NCBI GenBank assembly: GCA_026075535.2
Contig: AP026544.2
Location: 11,346,001 to 11,410,000, forward strand
Reading direction: 5' to 3'
DNA length: 64,000 nucleotides
DNA from: Tricholoma matsutake
Taxonomy: Eukaryota > Basidiomycota > Agaricomycetes > Agaricales > Tricholomataceae
Position 1 is the stretch's first letter. The number at the start of each line of letters is the position of its first letter. This document shows, piece by piece, positions 30,214-40,467 of this stretch. Position numbers and translations under genes: made by a program. The notes beneath the pieces were generated by a model that saw nothing but the letters and a program-made list of their open reading frames with translations, did no database searches and was not told the origin of the DNA.

Positions 30214-31664
30214 GGGCTAATTCATATAGGTTTGCCATCATCCTGTGGAATTTGGCTGCGTTCTTGAGATTCTTCTTGTAATGCATTTGTAGTTCATCAT
30301 GGGTTTGAACTTATTCGCTACGTAATAGCCCGTGGACCAGTCAAGGAGTGCATCATAGCTATGATAGATCTGAGAGCGGACACATTAAGAACATATGGCA
30401 GAAAGACATGTGAAGCACATACTGCAATCGCTAGTATACTACGAGTCACAGCATCAGAATGGGAATCTCTTTCTCATCATTTTTCGAGTCCAGGCTGCTG
30501 GTGAAGAATCTCGCATACGTAATAGCGGGAGAATATGACGGTTCCTTTGTACAATTATTATTTTCCGCGCGCGAAGGGATTTCCCGCGCGCGCACAATTG
30601 TTGTTATCTATTTATCTCCACCTAATATCAAGCCCCGTCCTAGCGTGCCCTCCGACCTCGTCCTCTCAGGCTGCAATGTACCTCTAATGTAACTGAGTAC
30701 TGACAATGCCATCAGCCAGTTCGGGTGGAGGGCAAGATTGAGTGAGCAGAAAGCTGGCAGTAAGGCCATAGTGGAATCAACAAAGAAACCGTGGGATCCC
30801 GAATAGCAAATTCTTGTTGCTTCTGAATCTCAGGCATCGATCATCGATCATTTCAGCCCACGTGCACGGTTAACGTTGATCGAACAATGCTCGAAGTCGT
30901 GGCATGCCTTTCCACTGCAAATTATCTTTGCTTTTTTAATAAGTATCTAATAGTTATATGCTGTACTACTTAGTATTATGAAAATTGAAAATGTATATTT
31001 ATTATCAGTTGGAATGGCATAATCCATCTTTTCAAGCAGGTGTAAGGTAATAATTCAATTGGAAATTATGTAGGATTGTGTAATAAATGAAAAAAGCGAA
31101 CGGAAATGATTCGTACTTCATTGAATAGTTTGCTCGTCGTCGCACACGATGAGCGGGATGCTGTGGCGCATGGTGATGGACCGTGGGAGACGGTCAGCAG
31201 ATGAATGATCGATGATGATGGGAAACAGGCACATGGGGGCTGATCTGACATGATGCATGATGCATGATGTTAGATGAGGACAACACCGTTGCGCGCGCGG
31301 GAAATCCCTTCGCGCGCGGAAAACAATATTTGTACAAAGGAACCGTCATAGGAGAACTCTTCCCTTTTGAGAAAATGATTGCGCGGAGAACAGATACGGT
31401 AGCCGCCTGACCGTACGTCCGATTCTTCACATGCGAAAAACTTGATGCATCATTTGGATTGTCGAACTGGGATTTGAATTCTCGAGTGTTAATGCACCAC
31501 TTTCCAGTTGTAAATACACTGACCTCGAGAGGAAAGACGTACTCGAAGTTCTTCGTGAGCTTTGGTATCAATTTTTTGATCGTCTCGGCGTTCTCCTGCG
31601 AGTAAACAGACCTGGCAAATATCGCACGTACATAATCTGTTAGGCACCGACGGTAGGCTCGTTC
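30214..31664 (-). pseudogene. DUF6532-like host gene, main part, broken by MITE copy 1 and by element H
   Basis: Minus strand from 31664: NERAYRRCLTDYVRAIFARS, then LIPKLTKNFEYVFPLEVSVF, then TYGQAATVSVLRAIIFSKGK. The 818 bp TIR element (30534-31351) interrupts it. Removing that with one GGAGAA copy continues in frame to SSPAITYARFFTSSLDSKND. After a probable 70 bp intron (30370-30439) it reads YDALLDWSTGYYV, and in a shifted frame DELQMHYKKNLKN then AAKFHRMMANLYELA. The ending resembles the DUF6532 family of Agaricomycetes (function unknown). A TGA before the intron and a 1 nt frameshift show decay. Its 5' end lies beyond element H, at 48177 onwards. Confidence 0.55.
30534..31351. mobile_element. 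MITE copy 1, 818 bp, 6 bp TSD GGAGAA
   Basis: Terminal inverted repeats of about 55-60 bp: TATGACGGTTCCTTTGTACA at the left, its complement at the right, continuing into TTTTCCGCGCGCGAAGGG. Flanked by GGAGAA at 30528-30533 and 31352-31357. No ORF of its own. Homologous over its whole length to 39308-40106. CpGs in the TIRs are intact here and decayed in copy 2. Superfamily undetermined; a 6 bp duplication is not typical of the common fungal families. Confidence 0.85.
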
Positions 31665-31667
31665 ATT

Positions 31668-31753
31668 AGGGGTGTTCAAAGTTGGGCGCATCTCGCATAC
31701 GCATCTCGCATCTCGCATCTCAGAACGATTATATAAGTTGAAATTGATTCTCC
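31668..31753 (+). repeat. Left TIR of H, CpG-rich
   Basis: 86 bp with four GCATCTC-type heptamers in tandem (likely transposase sites) and TATATAAG at about 31729, which can serve the accessory gene. Retains the CpGs that the right TIR has lost. Confidence 0.85.
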
Positions 31754-31851
31754 GATGAGTGACAAACTGTGACAGTGGTCGCGTCGCGTCCTCTAATATA
31801 TCCCCTAGCTCACTCTATTTGACTCTCTTTTATATCACTCTCGTTACTCAG

Positions 31852-31900
31852 ATGCCTCCCAAACGCGACACCAAAAAAAACAAGATTCCGGACATCCCGT
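31852..31900 (+). pseudogene. H accessory (SANT/Myb-like) ORF, first 16 codons
   Basis: ATG at 31852 opens MPPKRDTKKNKIPDIP, a basic N-terminus. The ORF is cut at 31900 by element F. Removing F with one CCGT copy continues as WSEDSNRLTWLLLMEIEKP at 39125. The exact in-frame join confirms both the F boundaries and this start. Confidence 0.7.
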
Positions 31901-32131
31901 TGGAGCCGTGCGGTCTCTCAGGGTCTCGTCTACTACTAGATGAGATGGTTCGGACAGGGCTCACGTCTACTACTAGATGCGAGTCAGAAAGGACGCAGAC
32001 AAGCAAAGATAATTTTCTGTCTACCACATGCGCGTGTCTATCTATGAGGTCATGTGACCACTAAGGGGAATGCCGGACTCTGGCACGGCTCTGCTACGGA
32101 CTCTGCTATGGGAACTACTGCCACGGCTACA
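31901..32131 (-). repeat. Element F 3' LTR
   Basis: 231 bp. Differs from the 5' LTR at about 20 positions by eye, mostly C/T or G/A at CpG sites. The polypurine tract TAGGGGGGTACA on the minus strand (32132-32143) abuts it. The twin hairpins of the 5' LTR are degenerate here. Confidence 0.92.
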
Positions 32132-32302
32132 TGTACCCCCCTACACAATAGCAATGCCCTCGTTGCGATCTCAACTCAGGGAAGGAAGAGAGAATTATGT
32201 ATGTACAAGGCACCAATGCCTTACCCTCACCTTGGCCCATGTACCCCAGGAGGCATGTCCATGACAATCGCTCCCCCTAAAGGCCCAATGTAGAAATGGT
32301 GT

Positions 32303-32626
32303 TTAGGGCCACAGGTACCTTCTGGGACCTTGTCCATCATCGTAGTCAGCTCTTGGATCAGTCAGGGTTACTGGGTGTGCATCTTGTGAAGGCCGTAAAT
32401 GAGCAGCCAGCGGGAAGTTGATGTCGGGTGGTATTGGGATAGCAAGTCGTTCTTGAACTAGCTCTGGGTTGACAAAACTGGGTAACTCCCCCAGTTCGAT
32501 ATCGTCGTATTCAGGGTCCGGTTGTAGTTGTTTTGATGTTAGGATGAAAGGGCTGAGGAACACCATGACAATGAAGAATAGGGTATATCCGGAAAACCAT
32601 CCATTATTCAAGGCTCTTGTGTTCAT
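32303..32626 (-). CDS. Small membrane-protein ORF downstream of Pol in F
   Basis: 107 residues between the integrase stop (32739) and the 3' LTR. N-terminus MNTRALNNGWFSG, then one clear membrane segment (about residues 14-32, YTLFFIVMVFLSPFILTS), then an acidic and Pro-rich tail (PDPEYDDIELGELPSFVNPE). It has its own ATG and no in-frame damage. The position is the one an envelope-like third ORF takes in some Ty3 elements, but the protein is far too small to be an envelope glycoprotein and no family is recognised. It could be a chance ORF. The strong hydropathy pattern and intact frame argue for coding. Confidence 0.45.
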   Translation of the reverse strand: MNTRALNNGWFSGYTLFFIVMVFLSPFILTSKQLQPDPEYDDIELGELPSFVNPELVQERLAIPIPPDINFPLAAHLRPSQDAHPVTLTDPRADYDDGQGPRRYLWP

Positions 32627-32738
32627 TAGACTGAGTGTGGGTTGGGCGAGGTGGTTGAAGCGATCTAGGGCCTCTAATATATAGGGAGTCGGGCTTAAAA
32701 TGATTGGTGTTAGTCAGCAGCCAGGGCCATTGCTGAAC

Positions 32739-34377
32739 TCAGCTCAGGGTTGATGGTTCCTGCTCTGCTCCATGCTCTATATCCTCCCAATCTGTATTGC
32801 TATCATCGTCGATCACCTGTCTTCCTTCTACCCCTTGCACAATGTCTTCTTCGGCTTCCTGCTTAATCCACAGCTTTTCAATCTCTGCTTGTACTTCATG
32901 TAGCGCTGTGCCACTACGTGGAATGAACCTTCGTAGCTGCCTGGAGGAGAACCTGTTGCTAATAGGTAATCCTTCGAGAGTCTCCAACTTGTAAGAATTG
33001 CGGTCCCTGCTTGTTACTTGGCGTGGTGCTGACCACCTAGGCTCCATCTTCCTTTCTACCTTAAATGTGAAGTCCAGGTCACTCCTGTATACCTGTATGA
33101 GTTGTCCTGCTTTGAATATGACCTCTCTTGGAGCTTGGGCTAATAGTCTCCTGTCGAACGCCAGCTTCTGTTTATGGGCATGAGATAATATGTGCTCGTA
33201 CCCATCTAATCGCTGCTGTTCCATGTATGCCATCTGGACCCCCACTTCACCAGTTGACACTTCCTGTTCTGCTCGGTCCACTGGAGTGTGCTTTGTGTTG
33301 ATCACGATGCCTAGAAGAAGTTCATTTGGTGAGAATTTGAGATTTGGCAGTATGCAATTATTAAGGGATTCAATGGCTTCCTCAAGGTGGTCAGGCCATG
33401 AAGCTGGTAGGTCCTTTGCATTGCATTCGTCTTCCCCTAGATTGGGTGAGCATAGCCTCTTCAATCTCCCCAACAATTTTGTGTTCATCCCTTCTATGAG
33501 GCCATTGATCCAGGGGGAATATCCTGGGACGATCTGCAACTCAACCTTACGTGTGGCGCATGCTTCATGAACAGCATTGTTGTCAAACTCAGGTCCTCCA
33601 TCAACCATGAGGGCTTCAGGTGCTGTGAACATGGTACAAATGTTGTTGAATGTTCTGCATGTGGTTGCAGCTGTTGCAGCCATCTTGAGTTTATCTGCCC
33701 AAACATGTTGTGAGTAGACGTCTGCATATAATGCAATTTTCGTAAAACCCCCTTTTCCTTTCAGCATTGACAGTGTGTCTCCCACAAGCAGTTCAAATGG
33801 GTGTCGCTGCATTATGGGCTCTAGTAGTGAATGTAAGTGTTTTGGGCCATGTCCTTTGCACTTACCACAATCCATGATCGCCTTGGTGATGGATTGGTCT
33901 AGATGTGGGCTGGCTATCTTGTCCATTAGTGCGATCTTCACATTATCTCAGTGGAAATGTCCTTGGCTCCGGTGTACCTCCCATGCTAGTGTGACTGCCT
34001 CTGATTGTGGTACACATTCTACTCATGGTTTTGCCCATGTAGATTTGGTGTCGCCAATCCTCCAAAGCTTACCGTCTTGGATTACGTACCCTTCTGCCCA
34101 GTGCTTAGCTTTCTTCCGTTCCTTAATACTCCTCCCGTGATCTAGTTCAGCCAGTGCCTCTATAACATTTAGGAATACTTTTTCATTAGCGAACCGGGTT
34201 TTGAGAGCATCATAAATGAGTGGTGACTCAATTTGGAATATGTTGTTCTGAATGCCCGTTCGTGCTTCCCAATCTTCACTTACTGTCCATGTGTGACCAT
34301 CATTTTCTTCCTTGGGTAGGTTCACATATTTCCTGCTGATACCATCTGCTATGGGGTTTAGGCGGCCAGGTCGGTGT
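32739..34377 (-). pseudogene. Element F integrase
   Basis: Follows RNase H through HRPGRLNPIADGIS (decayed CGA before it). Zinc region: VHRSQGHFH, a TGA, then CGKCKGHGPKH. Catalytic core: first Asp in LLVGDTLSMLKGKGG, second in EALMVDGGPEFDNN, Glu in SPWINGLIEGMNTKLL. A C-terminal DNA-binding region (KAGQLIQVYRSDLDFTF ... EPRWSAPRQV) is followed by an acidic tail ending at 32739. The 400-residue frame 33941-32739 is fully open. Stops at about 33944 and 34020 are both TGA at expected CGA. No chromodomain. Confidence 0.9.
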
Positions 34378-36770
34378 CATACGTCCACGATTTGGTGGGC
34401 TAACACGCTGTCCCTCCAACGAGCATGGGTGGAGTTGAGTTTGTCATTTAGCAGGTGGTCTCTGAGTGCCTGACAGTCTGTTTCTAGTTCCACTGGGTAG
34501 CCCCATATAAGGTCGGAGAATTTGTCTAAAGAGAACTTCAGTGCAGCAAATTCTAGTAAGTATGGTTTGTACTTCTCTTCTGTCTCAGATGTTTGTTTAC
34601 TGCCAAATGCAACTGGATGTATATGTGTGATGTCCTTTCCATTTGGCGAGACCGTAGTATGTCTTTGTGACAGCATGCCTGCAAAACCGTATTTGCAACC
34701 ATCCGTGGTAACAATGAAGGGTGTTCCATCGAATTTTGGTCCTTTCAAAACTGGTTCATTGGTTAAGGCAATTTTCAGTCCCAGGAAGGCTTTTTCATGT
34801 TCTTCCTTCCATAGGCCTGCCAGCAAGTGCCCTTTCATGGTGCGTCGATGTGCTGCTTTCCCCTTTCCCTTTGGAAGGTCAAGGCCTCTGGCTAGGTTGG
34901 TGAGGGGTTGGGCCAAGGCTGCATAGCCTTTGATTAGCGATCTAAAATAACCTGTAAGTCCTGTAAATGCCGCTAGATTCTGTAGATCTGTGGGCCGTTT
35001 CCAGTCTACGATGGCTGTTAGTTTTGTCAAGTCTGGTTTTATACCCGTTGGTCCCACTCTTGCTCCTGCAAAGGTGGCTTCAGTCATGAAGAATTTTGAT
35101 TTGGCTGCTGATAGAGAGAGCCCTTTTTCTCTTACCCTGGTTAGCAATGTTTGAATGTTGGCCAATGTTTCTTCAAAATCATCTCCGGCCATTCCACCAT
35201 CATCTATGAACAGTTCAAAAAGTATACCTACAAGGTCACCAAGTGCTTGAGCTGTCATTTCTGCAAAGGTAGAGGGCGCACCTGTTAATCTGAAGGGCAT
35301 GCGCTTGTAACAGAAGTACCCCCTTCCTTCCACATAGAAGCATACATATGGTTGGTCCTCTGGGCTGATTTCGCAAGTGTAGAATCCTGCTGCAAAGTCA
35401 AATGTATTTACCCATCGGTGGCCACTCAGGCGCTGTTGCTTGGCCCGTATGTCTCCTTGGGGCATAGGTGGTACCTGTGTGACTTTGTTCAGTTCGGCAA
35501 AGTCCTGGCACACTCGCCACTTAGTTTGTGTTTCTTCTGGTACCATGTCTGGCCATTCAGAATTTCTCAGTGGGAGGTTTTTGAAGGCTGAAGGTATTCT
35601 GGCGGTGATGCATTCATCATTGACCCGGTGTTGCAGTTCTTCTAAGTTTAGACCTATGCCTTCATGTGCTTTCTTTGCCAAGGTAGTTGCACCACAACAC
35701 TTGACCACACTGTGGCTGATTGGGGCAATTATACCTGCCTCTAGCATTTTGTCAAGCACACCATTGAAGTATTCCTTTTGAGGGCCACTGAGAGGACGTT
35801 GATTTACCTTCTTTTTAAATGTTGTGCCGTTGGGTATGTGTAGTTTGTGTGTGGCTCCTGCTACTACCATTACCTCGCTCATGGATAGTGCAAAGCAGTC
35901 AGCAAACTTGCGGAGTAGGTTATCGATGCTTACGCGTTGTTTTTCAGTTAAATCATCACCTATAGTTAGTTCTGAGAGCACTGCGTTCACATGCTCAACT
36001 TTAAATGGATCTGATGACCGGGTGAACACCACTTTGTCTCAGTCCCCGGAAAGTATTTTTTGCTCTGTGCCAGTATTGATGTCATGTTCTTCTGAGCCAA
36101 TGTTCCATATGTTGCCTTCACTTGGTTTGGGGTCTGGGCTGTTGGGTATATTATTAGTAAGAGGTATTTTGGTGGAGGATGAATGCTGGGCAGTTAGTCG
36201 TTTATCTTTCTGTAGTGATTTCCCTAATCTCTTGCGCTTTGCTGATGTGCATTCTGCCTGAGACCTCCTTTCATGCAAGCCATTGGCTACTTGCCACTGG
36301 GCACGTTCCACTTTTGTACGTCTCTTGTTTCCATCCTGCATGAGTGGGTGTTGAGTTTGTGGTGTTGTGAGATTCTGGTGCATGTGCCTGTCCTGTGCCT
36401 CTGGATGCTCGGTTCTGGTTTCTTGATGACTCTCATGTTCTCGGGGGGGATGCGCAGAGATCCCCCTTGGAGTTATGCCCTGGTTATTACCGGAATTACC
36501 GTTTGCTGGAAACAGTGACTGGGTTCTTCCTTCCGACTTGTGCTGGTTCTGTAGCATGACCCAGTTGCCATCCTTGGGGATCCTTATGATGTCCAGGTCA
36601 TAATCATGCACTGCTTTGAACTTCTTCAGGAGGGGTTTCCCAAACAGCACTAACCAAGCCCCATTGCTATCGAAGACTTCAAAGGTACCTCGATGCGAGA
36701 CGTCTGCTGCTGTGACACTTCCTGTCCATGTTCCAGCAGATGGTACCAGCCTACCATCCACCATACGCAT
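34377..36770 (-). pseudogene. Element F reverse transcriptase and RNase H
   Basis: The frame from 36770 (protease tail, LVLFGKPLLKKFKAV, then a long basic linker) reads through one TGA at about 36039 into a 551-residue open block. RT: TKWRVCQDFAELNKVTQVPP, FDFAAGFYTCEISPEDQPYV, RMPFRLTGAPSTFAEMT, and catalytic FIDDGGMAGD (FIDD in place of YxDD). RNase H: FIVTTDGCKYGFAGMLSQ, then EFAALKFSLDKFSDLIWGYP and ELETDCQALRDHL. The TGA at 36039 sits where DKVVFTRSSDP needs a preceding residue. Otherwise the enzyme looks complete. Confidence 0.9.
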
Positions 36771-37318
36771 GATACGATTTGACTTCCCCAGCGTTTTGAG
36801 GGGTGCTTGACAGTTCGGAATGTCCGGAGATCAACGGCGTTCACCATTGCTCCATCGTCGAATGTGCTATTTAGCCTCACAATTTCTCCTTGTGGTCCAT
36901 GTAATTTGACCATGTATTGGAATGGTGTGGTTCTTGTTTTGTCATTGTTGATCTCCATGCAATACAGATCAACGATATGAGATTCTGCTTGGGCGGTGTA
37001 CATGGTGGTGTCTGGTTTACTATTCACATCTGTAAGTAAGAGTTTGTCTTCCTTCTCTACGGTAAACCTTGCGCTCAACAGCATTTTATTGTCCTTGGAT
37101 GACGCCTTCTCACACCCAAGGACCGTTCCTCTGCTATCATGCTCGTTTCCTTGGGTCGTCAGTGGGACCTCTTGTTCTATGCTGATGACCCTGGTCCTTT
37201 TCCCTGACTTGCTAAGTAGTTGGCGATCACTTGCTGGTCGTACTCTTCCCTTGATGCCCATGGACAGATCTCGTTGATGAGGTTGATGTTTCTTGTTACA
37301 TTTGGTGGGCAGCTGCAT
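36650..37318 (-). pseudogene. Element F protease region
   Basis: 222-residue frame with LTDVNSKPDTTMYTAQAESH and the aspartic protease site VRLNSTFDDGAMVNAVDLRT (catalytic D in DDGA). A 1 nt indel in a CCCC tract near 36800 throws it out of frame with the continuation MRMVDGRLVPSAGTWTGSV at 36770. It overlaps the Gag zinc-knuckle frame (to 37177) in a different frame, so Gag and Pol were probably expressed by frameshifting or decay has hidden the original join. Confidence 0.8.
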
Positions 37319-38885
37319 TTGATAGATGCAGCGATGGATCTCCAGCGACTTTCAGATCTTGGGACCGGCATGGAGCTGTCGCAGCTGGGGCCCATGTGTC
37401 CTGGCAAGCCACACCTCCAGCACTCTCATGATGTGACAGGCATGGTTCCGGGTGAGAGTGGGTATGGACGTGTCTCGCTCACTTGCTGTCCAGCATATTT
37501 AGTGTGCCACTTTGTGATCTGGGCCTCGTACAAAGGCCAGCCAGCTGGGGTGTTTGGGTGGATGGGGAGTGTGAGCCTTATGACATCGTTCATGCGCTCG
37601 GCAGGGGTTCTGTTCTGCTGGTATGTTGGTTGGTTCGGTGTCTGGTAGGTGGTGCGTGGGGCCTAGTTGTTCACATTGAGCATTGGTGCAGGGGAATAGT
37701 TCGGGGTGCTGGGTGGTTGTGTTTGGAGCATTGGGAATTGGGGAATGGGGGTGGTGCATTGAGGGTGAGCTGTTGGAGTGCGTTTGTGACGTCTCGCGCA
37801 GACGTCTCACATAGTTCCTGTAACTTCCTTACCTGATCTCGTAACTCCCATGCTTCCTTCTCTTCCTCTTTTGCCTTGGCGATCTGGGTGACTGTAGCTG
37901 CGCGTACAGCATTGCAGAATGATGCCCAGGTGGTGTGTCCTGATCCCGTTACCTTCTGTAGGACCTTTGGCATTGATCTGCAAATGGAGTTGACCAACAA
38001 ACCGTTGGCGTCTGGGATTGTGGCTGTGAGACCCTCTATCTTGTCAGCCCATACGACGTGTGCAAGTTCTTCTACTCCATTCGTCACCACTCGTTTCCCC
38101 ACCTCTTCTTTGCTAATCGTGGTTTGCTCTAGCACCGCCTGCTTCTCCTCGATGGTCTTCACGGTGGGCGCTTTGCTCAGCCACTTCCTCTTGAATGCAC
38201 TGACGAGGTGGTCCCAGGTGTTGATGTCGGTGGTAGGTAGGTTGTCGAACCATTGTTCTGCTGCAGCGTTCGATTTCAGGTTGAGCCCAAAGTTCTCCAG
38301 TTTCTGTGTGTCCATGGCGTTGGTTTTGTTGAGGCCCCAGCATTGCATCGCTTTTAGGAAGTCCTGAGGGCTCTCCTCTGGATGTTCATTGTCGCCCCAG
38401 AATGGTTTGACATTCTCGGGCATGAAGTCGTCGTCGTCAGGTGGGGTTGTAGAGAGCTGAGGTGTAGACGGGGGTACAGGTGGTAGTATATACTCAAAGG
38501 TGGGAGTTGGGCTGGTTGCGAGGTCGGGTAACAATGGGAATATGTATGAGGTAGTTAGGGATGGTGCTTCACTCAGTGCAGTTGTCGAAGTGGCAGGCAG
38601 AAATCTGCCTCTAGGGTCGCGTCGTACAGGTTTAGCCAGTGTTGCGGATGTGAGGCTCACCATGAGGCGGAGCAGGATGCACAACATGAGGTGCATAGAC
38701 GGGTGCATGTTGCAGGGACGTGATTGGGTGTCATGGATGTAGACAATAACGAATGTGGGCGAGCAATCAGAGGGCGATGTTGAGCTGAAAAGGATGGTAA
38801 CTGAGATAAATGAGACGAGAAGGAGCGACTTGTGGAAATGAAAGTGGTCGGCTGTGTGTGTCGAGTTTGAATTCCCAGTTGTCAC
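37177..38885 (-). pseudogene. Element F Gag
   Basis: The likely start is ATG at 38706-38708 (MHPSMHLMLCILLRLMVSL), giving an N-terminus that looks like a signal anchor followed by KPVRRDPRGRFLP. The longer frame to 38885 adds another hydrophobic stretch. Capsid region: FWGDNEHPEESPQDFLKAM, AAEQWFDNLPTTDINTWDHL, VWADKIEGLTATIPDANGL. The frame ends at 37671 and resumes in another one with the knuckle CWRCGLPGHMGPSC (about 37420-37378). Capsid pattern is shared with J (55290-56730). Confidence 0.82.
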
Positions 38886-38887
38886 CA
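38873..38887 (-). promoter_or_regulatory. Element F primer-binding site, tRNA 3'-end type
   Basis: Two bases inside the 5' LTR the minus strand reads TGGTGACAACTGGGA. TGG complements the CCA end of a tRNA, whose acceptor would end GTTGTCACCA. This contrasts with the self-priming arrangement in A, C and D. Which tRNA is used cannot be told. Confidence 0.6.
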
Positions 38888-38889
38888 GA

Positions 38890-39120
38890 TGGAGCCGTGT
38901 GGTCTCTCAGGGTCTCGTCTACTACTAGACGAGACGGTTTGGACAGGGCTCGCATCTACTACTAGATGCGAGTCGGAAAGGACGTGGACAAGCAAAGATG
39001 ATTTTCTGTCTACCACATGTGCATGTCTATCTACGAGGTCACGTGACCACGAAGGGGAATGCCGGACTCTGGCATGGCTCTGCTATGGACTCTGCTATGG
39101 GCACTACTGCCACGACTACA
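38890..39120 (-). repeat. Element F 5' LTR with twin hairpins
   Basis: Two adjacent perfect 10 bp stems with the same CTAC loop: GTCTCGTCTA-CTAC-TAGACGAGAC (38912-38935) and CTCGCATCTA-CTAC-TAGATGCGAG (38949-38972). TSD CCGT follows at 39121-39124. Confidence 0.92.
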
Positions 39121-40196
39121 CCGTGGTCCGAGGATAGCAACCGGCTGACATGGTTGTTGCTGATGGAGATCGAGAAGCCTGCGAACTACAAGGTTCTTTT
39201 CGGAAAGAAGGATAAAGATGAGGTAAATCCCCTGTATCATGGCCTGTCATGCTCTACTGATTTTCCCACAGAACACCAGTGGTGAGACAAAAGTCACGGT
39301 GTACAAGAATGATGGTTCCTTTGTACAAATATTATTTTCCGCGCATGAAGGGATTTCCCTCACGTGCACAATTGTTGTTATCTATTTATCTCCACCTAAT
39401 ATCAAGCCCCATTCTAGCGTGCCCTCCGACCTTGTCCTCTCAGGCTGCAATGTACCTCTAATGTAACTGAGTACTGACAATGGCATGATGCAGCCAGTTT
39501 GGGTGGAGGGCAAGATTGAGTGAGCAGAAAGCTGGCAGTAAGGCCATAGTGGAATCAACAAAGAAACTGTGGGATCCCGAATAGCAAATTCTTGTTGCTT
39601 CTCAGGCATCAATCATTGATCATTTCAGCCCACATGCACGGTTAACATTGATCAAACGATGCTTCATGGCATGCCTTTCCACTGCAAATTATCTTTGCTT
39701 TTTTAATAAGTATCTAATAGTTATATGCTGTACTACTTAGTATTATGAAAATTGAAAATGTATATTTATTTATTATCAGTTGGAATGGCATAATCCATCT
39801 TTTCAACCAGGTGTAAGGTAATAATTCAATTGGAAATTATGTAGGATTATGTAATAAATGAAAAAAGCGAATGGAAATGATTCGTACTTCATTGAATAGT
39901 TTGCTCATTGTCGCACACAATGAGCAGGATGCTGTGGTGCATGGTGATGGACCGTGGGAGACGGTCAGCAGATGAATGATCGATGATGATGGGAAACAGG
40001 CACATGGGGGCTGATCTGACATGATGCTAGATGAGGACAACACCTGGCGTGCGTGGGAAATCCCTTCACATGCGGAAAATAATATTTGTACAAAGGAACT
40101 GTCATATACAAGCGCATCGGACATGCACTTTTGCCAGACCTGTTTGCTATGGACCCAAATGTTGCAGCAGACCATGTGACTTGGTATCCAGACTAA
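39121..40196 (+). pseudogene. H accessory (SANT/Myb-like) ORF, remaining exons, cut by MITE copy 2
   Basis: Continues from 31900: WSEDSNRLTWLLLMEIEKP, then NYKVLFGKKDKDE to 39222. A 49 bp intron (GTAAAT...CACAG, 39223-39271) leads to NTSGETKVTVYK. The MITE (39308-40106) with one TACAAG copy removed leads to RIGHALLPDLFAMDPNVAADH, and a stop at 40194-40196. The W...L...EIEKP...KVLFGK pattern resembles small SANT/Myb-like DNA-binding proteins that accompany Harbinger transposases, which need a partner for nuclear import and binding. The C-terminus looks short (expected basic helix missing), so the ORF may be truncated even apart from the insertions. Confidence 0.6.
39308..40106. mobile_element. 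MITE copy 2, 799 bp, 6 bp TSD TACAAG
   Basis: Same family and orientation as 30534-31351, with TIRs AATGATGGTTCCTTTGTACA and complement GGAACTGTCATA. Flanked by TACAAG at 39302-39307 and 40107-40112. GCGCGCG tracts of copy 1 appear as GCGCATG / CACGTGC, so CpGs have decayed. Inserted into the accessory ORF of H. Confidence 0.85.
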
Positions 40197-40467
40197 AGAG
40201 CAGTATGTTCAATAGGTCTCTGCTCTTGAAGGAGGCAATTTAGAGGATGGTCATCCTTCCAAATGCCAGAGAACCCTTGAATACTCACCTGACTGGGATA
40301 CTGATCTTAGTGGTTTGTCTGATTAAAAGTAATTTCAATTTACATGTTCCCTTATTTTTTGAATTGTCTAATGGTAAAGTACCAAGTTCATTTGTATTTA
40401 CACATTCTTTTATTTTTTAAATTGTCTAACATTAAAGTCTATAACATTGTTTTACATATTGTTATAA
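40197..40467. other. Space between the convergent genes of H
   Basis: AT-rich, no ORF. A repeated ATTGTCTAA...TAAAGT motif with T-rich tracts occurs at about 40365-40440. Probably the two 3' untranslated regions. Confidence 0.5.

Larger units (their letters stand above)
31901..39120 (-). mobile_element. Ty3/gypsy element F (non-chromodomain type), nested in H
   Basis: 231 bp LTRs (31901-32131 and 38890-39120, TG...CA on the element strand) and a 4 bp TSD CCGT (31897-31900 and 39121-39124). Minus strand order: Gag with zinc knuckle, protease (DDGA), RT with FIDDG, RNase H, integrase, then a small extra ORF before the 3' LTR. No chromodomain seen. It uses a tRNA-type primer-binding site. Pol is open except for about four TGA stops and one frameshift, so it is less damaged than A-D. 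Confidence 0.93.

Noticed and set aside
31194..31718. Treating the whole 174-codon minus ORF as one protein
   Set aside because: Its first residues come from the H terminal repeat and its last from MITE copy 1. Only 31358-31664 belongs to the host gene.
32303..32626. Calling the extra ORF of F an envelope protein
   Set aside because: Far too short, no signal peptide plus ectodomain layout, no fusion or furin-like features; only position and one membrane segment are shared.
37499..37810. A separate His/Pro-rich protein between Gag and protease of F
   Set aside because: Alternative frame over the Gag linker; the Gag reading towards the CWRCGLPGHMGPSC knuckle is the supported one.
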